A stretch of DNA of 64,000 bases from NCBI GenBank assembly GCA_036734025.1, contig DAIMZI010000012.1:1-64000 (forward strand), given 5' to 3'. This document shows positions 50,674 to 59,155 of this stretch, piece after piece (within the stretch, counting starts at the first letter, position 1; the number at the start of each line of letters is the position of its first letter). Both the position numbers and the translations under genes were made by a program. Source of the DNA: DAIMZI01 sp036734025 (lineage in GTDB: Bacteria > Pseudomonadota > Alphaproteobacteria > Rhizobiales > Rhodomicrobiaceae). The notes beneath the pieces are model-generated. The model ran no database searches, was not told where the DNA came from, and saw only the letters and a program-made list of their open reading frames with translations.

Positions 50674-50775
50674 TCAACAGGGAAAACTTCGTAATTGGCT
50701 CCCGTCGAACGATTTTACGCCATCTTTCCGGACACAATTACCTTAAGACAAAGGCAAGAACAGATCAAAACTGTG

Positions 50776-51360
50776 ATGTGTAAAGATTCTCGCGTGCAAA
50801 GTATATCCCTTGGCCAGATCGTTCTGCGGTCCATTTCAATCGACGACATCGCTACTGTCAGGCATCTACATGCCACAGTCCTCAAGATTGTTTCCAGCCA
50901 ACACCTTGGCGACGCTGAGGTCGACAAGCTCATTGATAGTATAAATTCTTGCGAATATATCAGTGCGGTGGCCGACAGCAATATGACCGGAGCCTGGGTG
51001 GACGGCCATCTCGCCGGCACCGCTGCGTGGGAGCCGGTGGGCGCAGGCCGCCCCGAAGCAAGACTTCACATGCTGTTCGTATGGCCGCTTTTCGCCCGCG
51101 CAGGCATAGGCAGCGCTCTGGTCGCAAATGCCGAAACCGAGGCCTATCAGGCCGGCTGTCGCGCCATGCGTGCGCGCACCGAAGTCAATCAGGCGGGGTT
51201 CTTCGTGCGCGTCGGCTACACCTTATCCTCGCATGGGGCCATGCGCACACCAGCCGGCGCGACAATCCCGGTGGTCTACATGCGCAAGGAAAAGATCCTC
51301 CCGGCACTCGACATGTGGAACGCAGATAGCGGAAAGGCCGCGGTCGGCTACAAACACTGA
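50776..51360 (+). CDS. GNAT-family N-acetyltransferase
   Basis: A 194-residue GNAT-fold acetyltransferase. The acetyl-CoA loop region is FVWPLFARAGIGSALVANAE (about 125-144), with the family's R/A-x-G-x-G/A pattern. Strand 7 to the C-terminus (GFFVRVGYTLSSHG) is also typical. The first 60 codons are AT-richer than the neighbours, hinting at a different history. The ribosome site is weak, and a TTG at 50695 is an alternative start. It is a lone gene, convergent with gltX. Substrate is unknown. Confidence 0.85.
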   Translation: MCKDSRVQSISLGQIVLRSISIDDIATVRHLHATVLKIVSSQHLGDAEVDKLIDSINSCEYISAVADSNMTGAWVDGHLAGTAAWEPVGAGRPEARLHMLFVWPLFARAGIGSALVANAETEAYQAGCRAMRARTEVNQAGFFVRVGYTLSSHGAMRTPAGATIPVVYMRKEKILPALDMWNADSGKAAVGYKH

Positions 51361-51422
51361 AGCACTGCGCGACCGCGGGCCATGATAGAGGGCGAGGACA
51401 GGCCCTTGCGCCTCGAAATGGC

Positions 51423-52763
51423 TCAGGCCGCCTGCCCCTGAAGCCGTGCCGCCACCTTGTCGCGCCCGATCAGCAAAAGCAGCGGCGCAAGCTCGGGCCC
51501 GGCCTCGCGCCCGGTGATCGCCAGCCTGAGCGGCTGAAACAGCCCGCGTCCCTTGCGCCCGGTCGTCGCCTTCAACTCGCTGGTCCAACGCGCCCATAGC
51601 TGCTGATCCCAGGGCTCGGGCGGCAGCAACCTCTCGGCCTGCGCGCAGAATTCACTGTCCTCGATGCTCGGCTCGATCGGCCCGCTGACCACCCGCCACC
51701 AGATGGCCGCATCGTCCAGCCTCTCCAGATTGCCGCGCACCGCCAGCCAGAAGGCCTCGCCGCCACCAACCCCCATGGCCGAAAGCCGTTCGGCGACATC
51801 GGCAAAGCTACGCTCATGCAGCGTCCGCGCATTCAGCGCACGCAACTCGGCCATGTCGAAACGCGCCGGCGCGCGCGAAATCTTGGCCACGTCGAAATTT
51901 GCGATCAGGCTCTGGTGATGCTGATGCGCGGTTATCGGATCGGACGTGCCAAGGCTGGCGGAATGGCTGAGCACCGCCAGCGGCTCCAGCCCCTCCTCGC
52001 GCATCGCCCGGATCGACAATGTGCCGAGCCGCTTGCCCAGCGCCTCGCCCTGCGCCCCCACCAGCAGGTTGTGATGGGCAAAGCGCGGCACGAGCGCGCC
52101 CAGCGCCTCGAAAATCTGGATTTGCGCGCCGGTATTGGCGACATGATCCTCGCCGCGGATGACATGGCTCACGCCCATCTCGGCGTCATCGACCACGCTC
52201 GGCAGCGTGTAGAGATAGCTGCCATCGGCGCGCACCAGCACCGGGTCGGACAGCGATGCGGCGTCAATGCTCTGCGGCCCGCGGATGAGGTCGTCCCAGC
52301 TCACCATGCGCTGATCCAGCAGAAAGCGCCAATGGGGTTTGCGCCCCTCCGCTTCCAGCTCGGCGCGCTCGGCCTCGCTCAGCTTCAGCGCGGCGCGGTC
52401 ATAGACCGGCGGCAGACCGCGGCCAAGCTGGCGCTTGCGCCGACGCTCAAGCTCGTCCGGCGTCTCGTAACACGCATAAAGCCGGCCGCTGTCCTTCAGC
52501 TTCTGCGCCGCGGCATCATACAGGCCGATACGCTCGGATTGCCTTGCCTGTTCGTCCCATTCAAGCCCGAGCCAGTGCAGATCCTCGCGGATGGCCTCGG
52601 CAAAGCTCTCGCGCGAGCGCTGCGCATCGGTGTCATCGAGCCGCAGGATCATGCGCCCTTCGTGCTTGCGCGCGAACAGCCAGTTGAACAGCGCCGGGCG
52701 GATATTGCCGATATGCAGATAGCCCGTCGGGCTGGGGGCGAAACGGACGGTGATGTCGCTCAT
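51423..52763 (-). CDS. gltX: Glutamyl-tRNA synthetase (GltX family)
   Basis: A 446-residue class Ic synthetase charging tRNA with glutamate. HIGH motif is PSPTGYLHIGN (starting near residue 8) and the KMSKS-equivalent is LGKRLG. The start at 52763 begins MSDITVRFAPSP; an upstream in-frame start would add an unrelated 51-residue tail. Alphaproteobacteria often carry two such enzymes, one favouring tRNA-Gln for transamidation; which this is cannot be read here. It follows nadE by 40 bp on the same strand. Confidence 0.95.
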   Translation of the reverse strand: MSDITVRFAPSPTGYLHIGNIRPALFNWLFARKHEGRMILRLDDTDAQRSRESFAEAIREDLHWLGLEWDEQARQSERIGLYDAAAQKLKDSGRLYACYETPDELERRRKRQLGRGLPPVYDRAALKLSEAERAELEAEGRKPHWRFLLDQRMVSWDDLIRGPQSIDAASLSDPVLVRADGSYLYTLPSVVDDAEMGVSHVIRGEDHVANTGAQIQIFEALGALVPRFAHHNLLVGAQGEALGKRLGTLSIRAMREEGLEPLAVLSHSASLGTSDPITAHQHHQSLIANFDVAKISRAPARFDMAELRALNARTLHERSFADVAERLSAMGVGGGEAFWLAVRGNLERLDDAAIWWRVVSGPIEPSIEDSEFCAQAERLLPPEPWDQQLWARWTSELKATTGRKGRGLFQPLRLAITGREAGPELAPLLLLIGRDKVAARLQGQAA

Positions 52764-52803
52764 GCGTCTTTCTTGATCAAATAGCGCGGCTGCCGGCAAG
52801 CGC

Positions 52804-54477
52804 CTAAAGCCGTTCGCGGAACCTGTTGGTGATGGGATAGCGCCAGTCGCGCCCGAACAGGCGCGAGGTGATCTTGACGCCGGGGGCGGACTGGCGGCGC
52901 TTGTATTCCGCGACATAGAGCATCTGCTCGATCCGCTTCACCAGTTCCGGCGGATGGCCGCGCGCGGCGATTTCGGCAAGCGGCATCTCCTGTTCCATCA
53001 GGCAGCGCAGCACATCGTCGAGCACCTCATAAGGCGGCAGCGTATCCTCGTCGCGCTGGTTGTCCTTCAGTTCCGCGCTGGGGGCTTTTGTCAGGATGTT
53101 GTCAGGTATCACAAGGCCCTCGGGCCCCAGCGCGCCTTCGGGTCGCGTCCGATTGCGCCAGCGCGCCAGCGCAAAGACCTGGGTCTTGTACAGATCCTTG
53201 ATCGGATTGAAGCCGCCGTTCATGTCGCCGTAAAGCGTGGCATAGCCAACCGACATTTCCGATTTGTTGCCTGTCGTGACGACCATCGCGCCCAGCGCAT
53301 TGGACACCGCCATAAGCAATGTGCCGCGCGTGCGCGATTGCAGGTTCTCCGTCGTGATGCCCGAAAGCGCGCCATCGAGCAGCGGGCGCAATGTCTGGGT
53401 GAAGCCGTCAACTGGCGGATGGATCGGCACGATGTCATAACGCACGCCCAGCGCTTCGGCGCAGGCGGCGGCATCGTTCAGGCTCTCGTTAGAGGTGAAG
53501 GCATATGGGAGCATGAGACAATGCACGCGCTCGGCCCCCAGCGCATCGACCGCCAGCGCCGCGCAAAGAGCCGAGTCGATGCCGCCCGACAGGCCGAGCA
53601 CGACACCGGGAAAACCGTTCTTGCCCACATAATCGCGCAGGCCGAGCATGCTGGCGCGGTAGGCCGCCGCATCACCCTCGGCCAGCACTGCGCGCTCGCC
53701 CGGCTCGCACTGCCAGCCCTGATCCTCCCGGCGCCAGCGTGTCAGCATGATCTGCTCGCGCCAGTCTTCCATCTGCACGCTGAGCCGCCCGCCCGAATTG
53801 AGCACAAATGACGCGCCATCGAAAACCAGTTCGTCCTGCCCGCCCACCTGGTTGACATAGGCCATCGGCAAGCCCGTCTCAGTCACGCGGGCAACCGCAA
53901 CATTCATGCGCATGTCATGCTTGTTGAGCGTGAAGGGTGATCCGTTTGGCACGATGAGGATTTCCGCGCCCGTCTCGGCCAGACATTCGCAGACATCGCT
54001 CGCCCAGATGTCTTCGCAGATCGGCACGCCAAGCCTGACCTCGCGGAAATTGATGGGGCCGGGCATCGCGCCGGGGGCGAACACGCGCTTTTCGTCAAAG
54101 ACGCTGTAATTGGGCAATTCGACCTTATGCCGTACGGCCTGCACCGCGCCATCCGCCAGCAAGACGACGCTGTTATATGGCTTGCCCTCGCCGGGCCATG
54201 GGGTGCCGATCAGCATGGCCGGGCCGCCATCCGCAGTCTCGCGGGCAAGCGTCTCGATGGCCTCTCGCGCTGCCTCGATGAAGGCCGGTTTCATGACCAG
54301 GTCTTCGGGCGGATAGCCGGAGATGAACAATTCGGAAAAGCACACCAGGTCGGCCTTGAGCGCGGCCGCCTCGGCGCGGGCTGCGCGCGCGCGCTCCGCG
54401 TTGCCCGACACATTGCCGACCACCGGATTGAGCTGCGCGAGCGCGATATTCAGGGCATGGCCAAGCGGGTCGGACAT
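52804..54477 (-). CDS. nadE: Glutamine-dependent NAD+ synthetase
   Basis: A 557-residue two-domain enzyme for the last step of NAD+ synthesis. The N-terminal nitrilase-like glutaminase domain (1-270) has its Glu-Lys-Cys triad in CFSELFISGYPPEDL, KVELPNYSVFDE and VPICEDIW. The C-terminal ATP-pyrophosphatase domain has LSGGIDSALCAALAVDAL and later YATLYGDMNGGFNPI. Ammonia freed from glutamine is channelled to deamido-NAD+. It is upstream of gltX on the same strand. Confidence 0.97.
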   Translation of the reverse strand: MSDPLGHALNIALAQLNPVVGNVSGNAERARAARAEAAALKADLVCFSELFISGYPPEDLVMKPAFIEAAREAIETLARETADGGPAMLIGTPWPGEGKPYNSVVLLADGAVQAVRHKVELPNYSVFDEKRVFAPGAMPGPINFREVRLGVPICEDIWASDVCECLAETGAEILIVPNGSPFTLNKHDMRMNVAVARVTETGLPMAYVNQVGGQDELVFDGASFVLNSGGRLSVQMEDWREQIMLTRWRREDQGWQCEPGERAVLAEGDAAAYRASMLGLRDYVGKNGFPGVVLGLSGGIDSALCAALAVDALGAERVHCLMLPYAFTSNESLNDAAACAEALGVRYDIVPIHPPVDGFTQTLRPLLDGALSGITTENLQSRTRGTLLMAVSNALGAMVVTTGNKSEMSVGYATLYGDMNGGFNPIKDLYKTQVFALARWRNRTRPEGALGPEGLVIPDNILTKAPSAELKDNQRDEDTLPPYEVLDDVLRCLMEQEMPLAEIAARGHPPELVKRIEQMLYVAEYKRRQSAPGVKITSRLFGRDWRYPITNRFRERL

Positions 54478-54561
54478 GAGCGCAGATTAGGCCCGCGGCC
54501 GGCCGGAAACAAGGACCAACACCGCGCGCTGGATGAAATGTGCAGCCATTCCCCGACAACC

Positions 54562-55956
54562 CTAGCTGACAGCGGCGATACGCGCGGCGGCGGGATCAGC
54601 CGCGCCAGAGTGATCGCGGCGCAGACGCTGGGCGATGAGGAAGGCAAGCTCCAGAGCCTGATCGGCATTGAGCCGCGGATCACAATGCGTGTGATAGCGG
54701 TCAGACAGATCGGTTTCGCTGATCGATGCCGCGCCGCCAATGCACTCTGTGACGTTGTTGCCCGTCATCTCGACATGGACGCCGCCGGCATGGGTGCCTT
54801 CGGCGCGGTGAACGTCGAAGAACACCTCGACCTCTTTCATGATGGCATTGAACGGCCGGGTCTTGTAGCCGCTGCTGGCCTTGACAGTGTTGCCGTGCAT
54901 CGGATCGCACGACCATACGACCTTGCGCCCTTCGCGTTCGACCGCGCGGATGAGCGCCGGGAGATGGGCCTCGACCTGGTTGGCGCCGAACCGAGTGATC
55001 AGCGTCAGGCGGCCCGGCACATTGCCCGGATTTAGCGTGTCGATCAGGCGCAGCAGTTCGTCCGGGCTGGTCGTCGGGCCGCATTTGAGCCCGATCGGGT
55101 TTCTTATGCCGCGGATATATTCGATATGGGCATGGTCGGGCTGGCGAGTTCGATCACCCACCCACAGGAAGTGACCCGAGGTGGCGTACCATTCTTTGGT
55201 GATCGAATCGACCCGCGTGAAGGCCTCCTCATAGCCCAGCAGAAGCGCCTCGTGCGACGTGTAAAAACTGGTGCGACGCAGCGTCGGCTGCGTTTCCGGC
55301 GTGATGCCGCAGGCGCGCATGAAATCGAGGCTTTCGGTGATGCGGTCGGCCAGTTCCTGATAGCGGTCCTGGGCCGGGCTGTCGCGCAGGAAATCGAGCG
55401 TCCATTGGTGCACGCGATCAAGATTTGCATAGCCACCCTGAGAGAGCGCACGCAGCAGGTTCATGGTTGCGGCCGACTGGCGATAGGCCTCCAGCATGCG
55501 GCTGGGATCGGGCTCGCGGCTTTTGGCATCGAACACGATGTCGTTGACGATATCGCCGCGGTAGCTTGGCAATTCGACATCGCCCAGACGCTCCATCGGG
55601 GCGGAGCGAGGCTTGGCGAACTGGCCGGCGACGCGGCCAACCTTGACCACGGGGCAGCGTCCGGCAAACGTCAGAACCACGGCCATCTGCAGGAAGACCC
55701 GGAAAAAGTCGCGCGTGGTATCGGGCCCGTGTTCGGCAAAGCTCTCCGCGCAATCGCCGCCCTGGAGCAGGAAGCCTTGCCCGCGTGATACATCGGCAAG
55801 TTCGTGCATCAGCTCGCGGGCTTCTCCGGCAAAGACCAGCGGCGGGAAGCTGGCAAGCTGGCGCTCCACGGTCTTGAGCGCTTCTGGGTCCCGGTAATCG
55901 GGCATCTGCTCAGCCGGCTTCGTCCGCCAGCTATCGGGAGACCATGGGGCGGCCAT
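54562..55956 (-). CDS. aroF: Class II 3-deoxy-7-phosphoheptulonate (DAHP) synthase
   Basis: A 464-residue plant/Mycobacterium-type (class II) DAHP synthase, first enzyme of the shikimate pathway. Blocks include FLLQGGDCAESFAEH, PVVKVGRVAGQFAKPRS, GLKCGPTTSPDEL and SCDPMHGNT, which hold the metal and phosphoenolpyruvate ligands. I chose ATG 55956, with GGAG seven bases upstream, over ATG 55962. The 5' region contains two short hairpins, but no convincing Trp or Phe leader peptide. Confidence 0.95.
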   Translation of the reverse strand: MAAPWSPDSWRTKPAEQMPDYRDPEALKTVERQLASFPPLVFAGEARELMHELADVSRGQGFLLQGGDCAESFAEHGPDTTRDFFRVFLQMAVVLTFAGRCPVVKVGRVAGQFAKPRSAPMERLGDVELPSYRGDIVNDIVFDAKSREPDPSRMLEAYRQSAATMNLLRALSQGGYANLDRVHQWTLDFLRDSPAQDRYQELADRITESLDFMRACGITPETQPTLRRTSFYTSHEALLLGYEEAFTRVDSITKEWYATSGHFLWVGDRTRQPDHAHIEYIRGIRNPIGLKCGPTTSPDELLRLIDTLNPGNVPGRLTLITRFGANQVEAHLPALIRAVEREGRKVVWSCDPMHGNTVKASSGYKTRPFNAIMKEVEVFFDVHRAEGTHAGGVHVEMTGNNVTECIGGAASISETDLSDRYHTHCDPRLNADQALELAFLIAQRLRRDHSGAADPAAARIAAVS

Positions 55957-55962
55957 GACCAT

Positions 55963-56265
55963 TCTCCTTCAAAGACATTCGTTCATTATTCGGCAAATCG
56001 GTCTCACGCCACTCTTGGCGCATGCAAAAGCCGTCATGGGCTTGCACGAAGCTGCGGCTTTCAGACTTTCACCCCACCTATGTAACCGGGTTGGCGCCGA
56101 TTTCCAACTGTGGCGAGGGTAAATTTCGCGCTCACCCGCGCTCAGCCCCGTGCGATCGCGATTTGACAGCGCAAACGCATGATCCGAGCGATGAAATTCA
56201 TTAGACTGTCAGACTTGGCGCAAAGTACGCAAGGCGGCCGGGCGGTCGGCCAAAAGGGAGCGGAC
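55963..56265. other. DAHP synthase/YbdK divergent intergenic region (303 bp)
   Basis: Inverted repeats AAAGCCG/CGGCTTT (about 56027-56059) and CGCCA/TGGCG (about 56007-56020) could fold in the DAHP synthase leader. A 22-codon ORF on that strand (56037-55969) has no aromatic-codon run and no ribosome site, so attenuation is not supported. The ribosome site of the YbdK gene (AAGGGAG) ends the region. Nothing else is recognisable. Confidence 0.4.
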
Positions 56266-57453
56266 ATGCCTTTCAGCAAGGATGATTTCACCATCGGGAT
56301 CGAGGAGGAATATCTGATAGTCGATCCCCACTCGCGCGATCTGGTCGCCGACCCGCCTGAGGAAATGTTCAAGGCCTGCGAGGCCGCGCTCGGCGGCGTG
56401 ATCGGCCAGGTCAGTCCGGAATTCATGCGCTCGCAGATCGAGATCGGCACGCGCGTATGCCGCTCGCTCGGCGAAGCCCGCGCCACGCTGAGCGATATCC
56501 GCGCCACCATCAGCGCGATCGCCCGCAACCATGGCACCGTCATCGTAGCGGCTTCCACGCACCCGTTCGGCGAATGGACCGCCCAGGCGCACACCGACCG
56601 CGACCGCTATAACGTGCTGGCACAGGATCTTCAGGTGGTGGTGCGCCGGCTGCTGATCTGCGGCATGCACATTCACGTCGGCATTCCCGATGATGATGTG
56701 CGCATGGATATCATCAACCAGGCGCGCTATTTCCTGCCGCATCTGCTGGCGCTGTCGACGTCCTCGCCGTTCTGGCAGGGGCATGACACGGGGCTGAAAT
56801 CCTATCGGCTCTCGGTGTTCGACGAATTGCCGCGCACCGGCCTGCCGCCGCAGTTCGATAGTTTCGGCGAATATCAGCGCACGGTCGATGTGCTGGTCAA
56901 GGCCGGGGTCATCGAGGATGCGACCAAGATCTGGTGGGACCTGCGTCCATCGGCGCGCTTTCCCACGCTGGAATTCCGCCTGTCAGACATGTGCCCACTG
57001 CTGGAGGATGCGCTTTGCATCGCGGCGCTTTTTGCCTGCATCTGCCGGATGCTGCTGCGTCTGCGCCGGCAAAATCAGCGCTGGCGGTCATACAACTCAT
57101 TTCTGCTGGATGAAAATCGCTGGCGCGCCCAGCGTTATGGCACAGGCAACGGCATGATCGACTTTGGCCGCGGCGAGATCGTGCCATTTGCGCAACTGAT
57201 GGAGGAACTGCTGCAATTGATCGCAGAGGATGCAGACGCGCTCGACGCCACCGCCGAAGTGCGGCATGTGCGCACGATCCTGGAGCGCGGCACGAGCGCC
57301 GACCGGCAATTGCAGACCTACCGCTCCGCGCTCGATCTGGGGCTGAGCAGGCAAGACGCGCTCAGGGCGGTCGTCGATTTGCTCATAAGCGAGACCTTGC
57401 GCGATACCGGGGCGGCGCCGACGCCCGCAAGCCCCGGCACCGCCTATGCATGA
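56266..57453 (+). CDS. YbdK-type carboxylate-amine ligase (GCS2 family)
   Basis: A 395-residue protein of the glutamate-cysteine ligase 2 family. The opening FTIGIEEEYLIVDP, the ICGMHIHVGIPD block and WWDLRPSARFPTLEFR are characteristic of YbdK-like ligases. E. coli YbdK has weak gamma-glutamylcysteine-forming activity; the true substrate is often unknown. AAGGGAG lies before ATG 56266. It converges on YceI with five bases between stop codons. The window also encodes glutathione reductase, but not beside it. Confidence 0.9.
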   Translation: MPFSKDDFTIGIEEEYLIVDPHSRDLVADPPEEMFKACEAALGGVIGQVSPEFMRSQIEIGTRVCRSLGEARATLSDIRATISAIARNHGTVIVAASTHPFGEWTAQAHTDRDRYNVLAQDLQVVVRRLLICGMHIHVGIPDDDVRMDIINQARYFLPHLLALSTSSPFWQGHDTGLKSYRLSVFDELPRTGLPPQFDSFGEYQRTVDVLVKAGVIEDATKIWWDLRPSARFPTLEFRLSDMCPLLEDALCIAALFACICRMLLRLRRQNQRWRSYNSFLLDENRWRAQRYGTGNGMIDFGRGEIVPFAQLMEELLQLIAEDADALDATAEVRHVRTILERGTSADRQLQTYRSALDLGLSRQDALRAVVDLLISETLRDTGAAPTPASPGTAYA

Positions 57454-57454
57454 A

Positions 57455-57470
57455 CCGCTCAGCTGAGCGG
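57455..57470. terminator. 16-bp palindrome between convergent YbdK and YceI genes
   Basis: CCGCTCAGCTGAGCGG is a perfect palindrome lying across the yceI stop codon and two bases past the ybdK stop. As RNA it forms a 6-bp stem with a 4-base loop on either strand. No U-tract follows, so termination is only suggested by position. Confidence 0.35.
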
Positions 57471-58088
57471 GCGGTGCAGCTCGGTGTTGATCTCTATGTC
57501 GATCGTGTCCGACACCAGCGGCGCGCTGCGTCCAAGTTCGAAGTCGCTGCGAAGCACGCGGGCGGTGGCGCGGAAGCCCATCGCATAAACATTCTTCAAG
57601 CGCTCATTGAACGCACCCAGCGGATGCGGGCCGGCCGCGTTAAGCTCGACATCGAAGCTCACCGGCTTCGTGATCCCCTTGATGGTCAGATCGCCGGTCA
57701 TGCGCGCGGTTTTCGGACCGGTCTGCACGACATTCGTCGTCTTGAAGGTGATCTCGTCGAACATGGCGACATCGAAGAAATCGGCGCTCTTGAGATGATC
57801 GTTGAAGGGGGGAACACCGGTGTAAACGCTCGCCGGGTCGATCGTGACCTCGATCGAGCTTTTCGACGGGTCCTGCTCGTCGATCATCAGCGTACCTTCA
57901 TATTCCGTGAAGTAGGCCGACTGATAGCTCAGGCCGAGATGGTTCCAAGAGAAGCGGATCTGCGTGTGTGACTTGTCGAAGGTGAAGCTTTCAGCAGCCA
58001 CAGCCGGGCCGGTGAGCGAGAAGGCGGCAAGGGCCAGGCCGAGCGCCAGGGCCGATGCACGCAGAACTTTGGTCATATGGAGGCTCAT
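57459..58088 (-). CDS. YceI-family lipid-binding periplasmic protein
   Basis: A 209-residue exported protein with a YceI lipocalin-like beta-barrel that binds isoprenoid or similar lipids. The signal peptide covers residues 1-31 (ending VAA-ES). The mature domain has FDKSHTQIRFSWNHLGLS, SADFFDVAMFDEITFKT and GDLTIKGITKPVSFDV, all standard. AGGAG precedes the ATG at 58088. It is monocistronic. Function in cells is not defined for most members. Confidence 0.93.
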   Translation of the reverse strand: MSLHMTKVLRASALALGLALAAFSLTGPAVAAESFTFDKSHTQIRFSWNHLGLSYQSAYFTEYEGTLMIDEQDPSKSSIEVTIDPASVYTGVPPFNDHLKSADFFDVAMFDEITFKTTNVVQTGPKTARMTGDLTIKGITKPVSFDVELNAAGPHPLGAFNERLKNVYAMGFRATARVLRSDFELGRSAPLVSDTIDIEINTELHRPLS

Positions 58089-58273
58089 TCCTGTCTCCTG
58101 TGTGATTTTAAGCATTTTCGGGTTGATCAAGACGGTTAGTGTCTAAGGGCAAGGCACGCCGAAGCGGCACCGATGCGGCACACCGGCGCATGCCGGAAGT
58201 GTCGCACCACACGTATTTGTTATGTCGCACGCTTCAAGGCCGGTCATCTCAAGAAGAAGTGAGCGCAGGGCCC

Positions 58274-59032
58274 TCACGCCAGGTTGAGGCTCATCCCGCC
58301 ATCGACCATTATGCCTTCGCCGGTGGTGTAGGCGGAGTCGTCGCTGGCGAGGAACAGCGCCACCCTGGCGACCTCTTCAGGCGTGCCGAAACGTCGCATG
58401 GGCATTTGCGAGATCAGCGCCTCGGCCAGCGGCGGCGTCCTTGTGTAGCGGCTGGTCAGCGCGGTGGGTATGAAGCCGGGGCAGAGATAGTTCACGCGAA
58501 TGTTGAAGGGCGCGAATTCCACAGCGAGGCTGCGCGACAGGCCCGCAATCGCCGCCTTGGCCGTGGAGTATGCCGAGAGCTGGCGGGCGTGCTGGGTGGC
58601 CATGATCGAGGACAAGTTGACGATCGCCGCACCGTCGGCGGCCTTCAACAGCGCGAAGGCGGCGCGCGTCACGCGGATCGTACCCCACAGATGCGGATTG
58701 AGCACGCTTTCCCACTCGGCGTCTTCCATATGGCGGAAATCCGCACGCAGCAGGTTGCCCGCGTTATTGACGAGCACATCCAGCCTGCCGTGGGCGTTGC
58801 TCACGGCCGCGAACACCTCGCGGACTTCGCCGTCATCGGTTACATCCAGCCGGTAACTTTCCGCCCGGCCGCCGCTTCGGGTGATCAGATCGGCGCTTTC
58901 GCGGGCGCGTTCAGCGTCGAGATCGCTCAGGATGACATGAGCGCCTTCGGTTGCAAAAAGCTGGGCCATGGCAAGCCCGAGCCCCCCCGCTGCGCCCGTG
59001 ATGAACGCGATCTTGTCCTGCAACCGCCCCAC
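58274..59032 (-). CDS. Short-chain dehydrogenase/reductase (SDR)
   Basis: A 252-residue classical SDR. The cofactor motif is TGAAGGLG at 13-20, with D38 in the second strand end (SDLDAER) suggesting NAD(H). NNAG, the catalytic Ser region (NLSSIMATQ) and YSTAKAA give the Ser-Tyr-Lys triad. The C-terminus GIMVDGGMSLNLA is typical. The start is GTG with GGAGG five bases upstream. It is a lone gene after gor, so the substrate cannot be guessed. Confidence 0.92.
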   Translation of the reverse strand: MGRLQDKIAFITGAAGGLGLAMAQLFATEGAHVILSDLDAERARESADLITRSGGRAESYRLDVTDDGEVREVFAAVSNAHGRLDVLVNNAGNLLRADFRHMEDAEWESVLNPHLWGTIRVTRAAFALLKAADGAAIVNLSSIMATQHARQLSAYSTAKAAIAGLSRSLAVEFAPFNIRVNYLCPGFIPTALTSRYTRTPPLAEALISQMPMRRFGTPEEVARVALFLASDDSAYTTGEGIMVDGGMSLNLA

Positions 59033-59155
59033 ATCAACCTCCGCCGTTTTGATGGTTTCGGCTCGTTTGGCACCGAACCATGCGCAAAGTCAATGAATGA
59101 AGGCACGGTCCGCGCCGGGTTGCGCACAAGGATTGCCAGCCAGTGCCCGCAAGGC

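Noticed and set aside
55969..56037. 22-codon ORF in the DAHP synthase leader, as a possible attenuation peptide
   Set aside because: Only one Phe and no Trp or Tyr run, no ribosome site, and the flanking hairpins do not form a terminator/antiterminator pair.
58160..58260. Hairpin CCGGC/GCCGG upstream of yceI as a terminator for the SDR
   Set aside because: It is not downstream of the SDR gene in its reading direction and has no T-tract.
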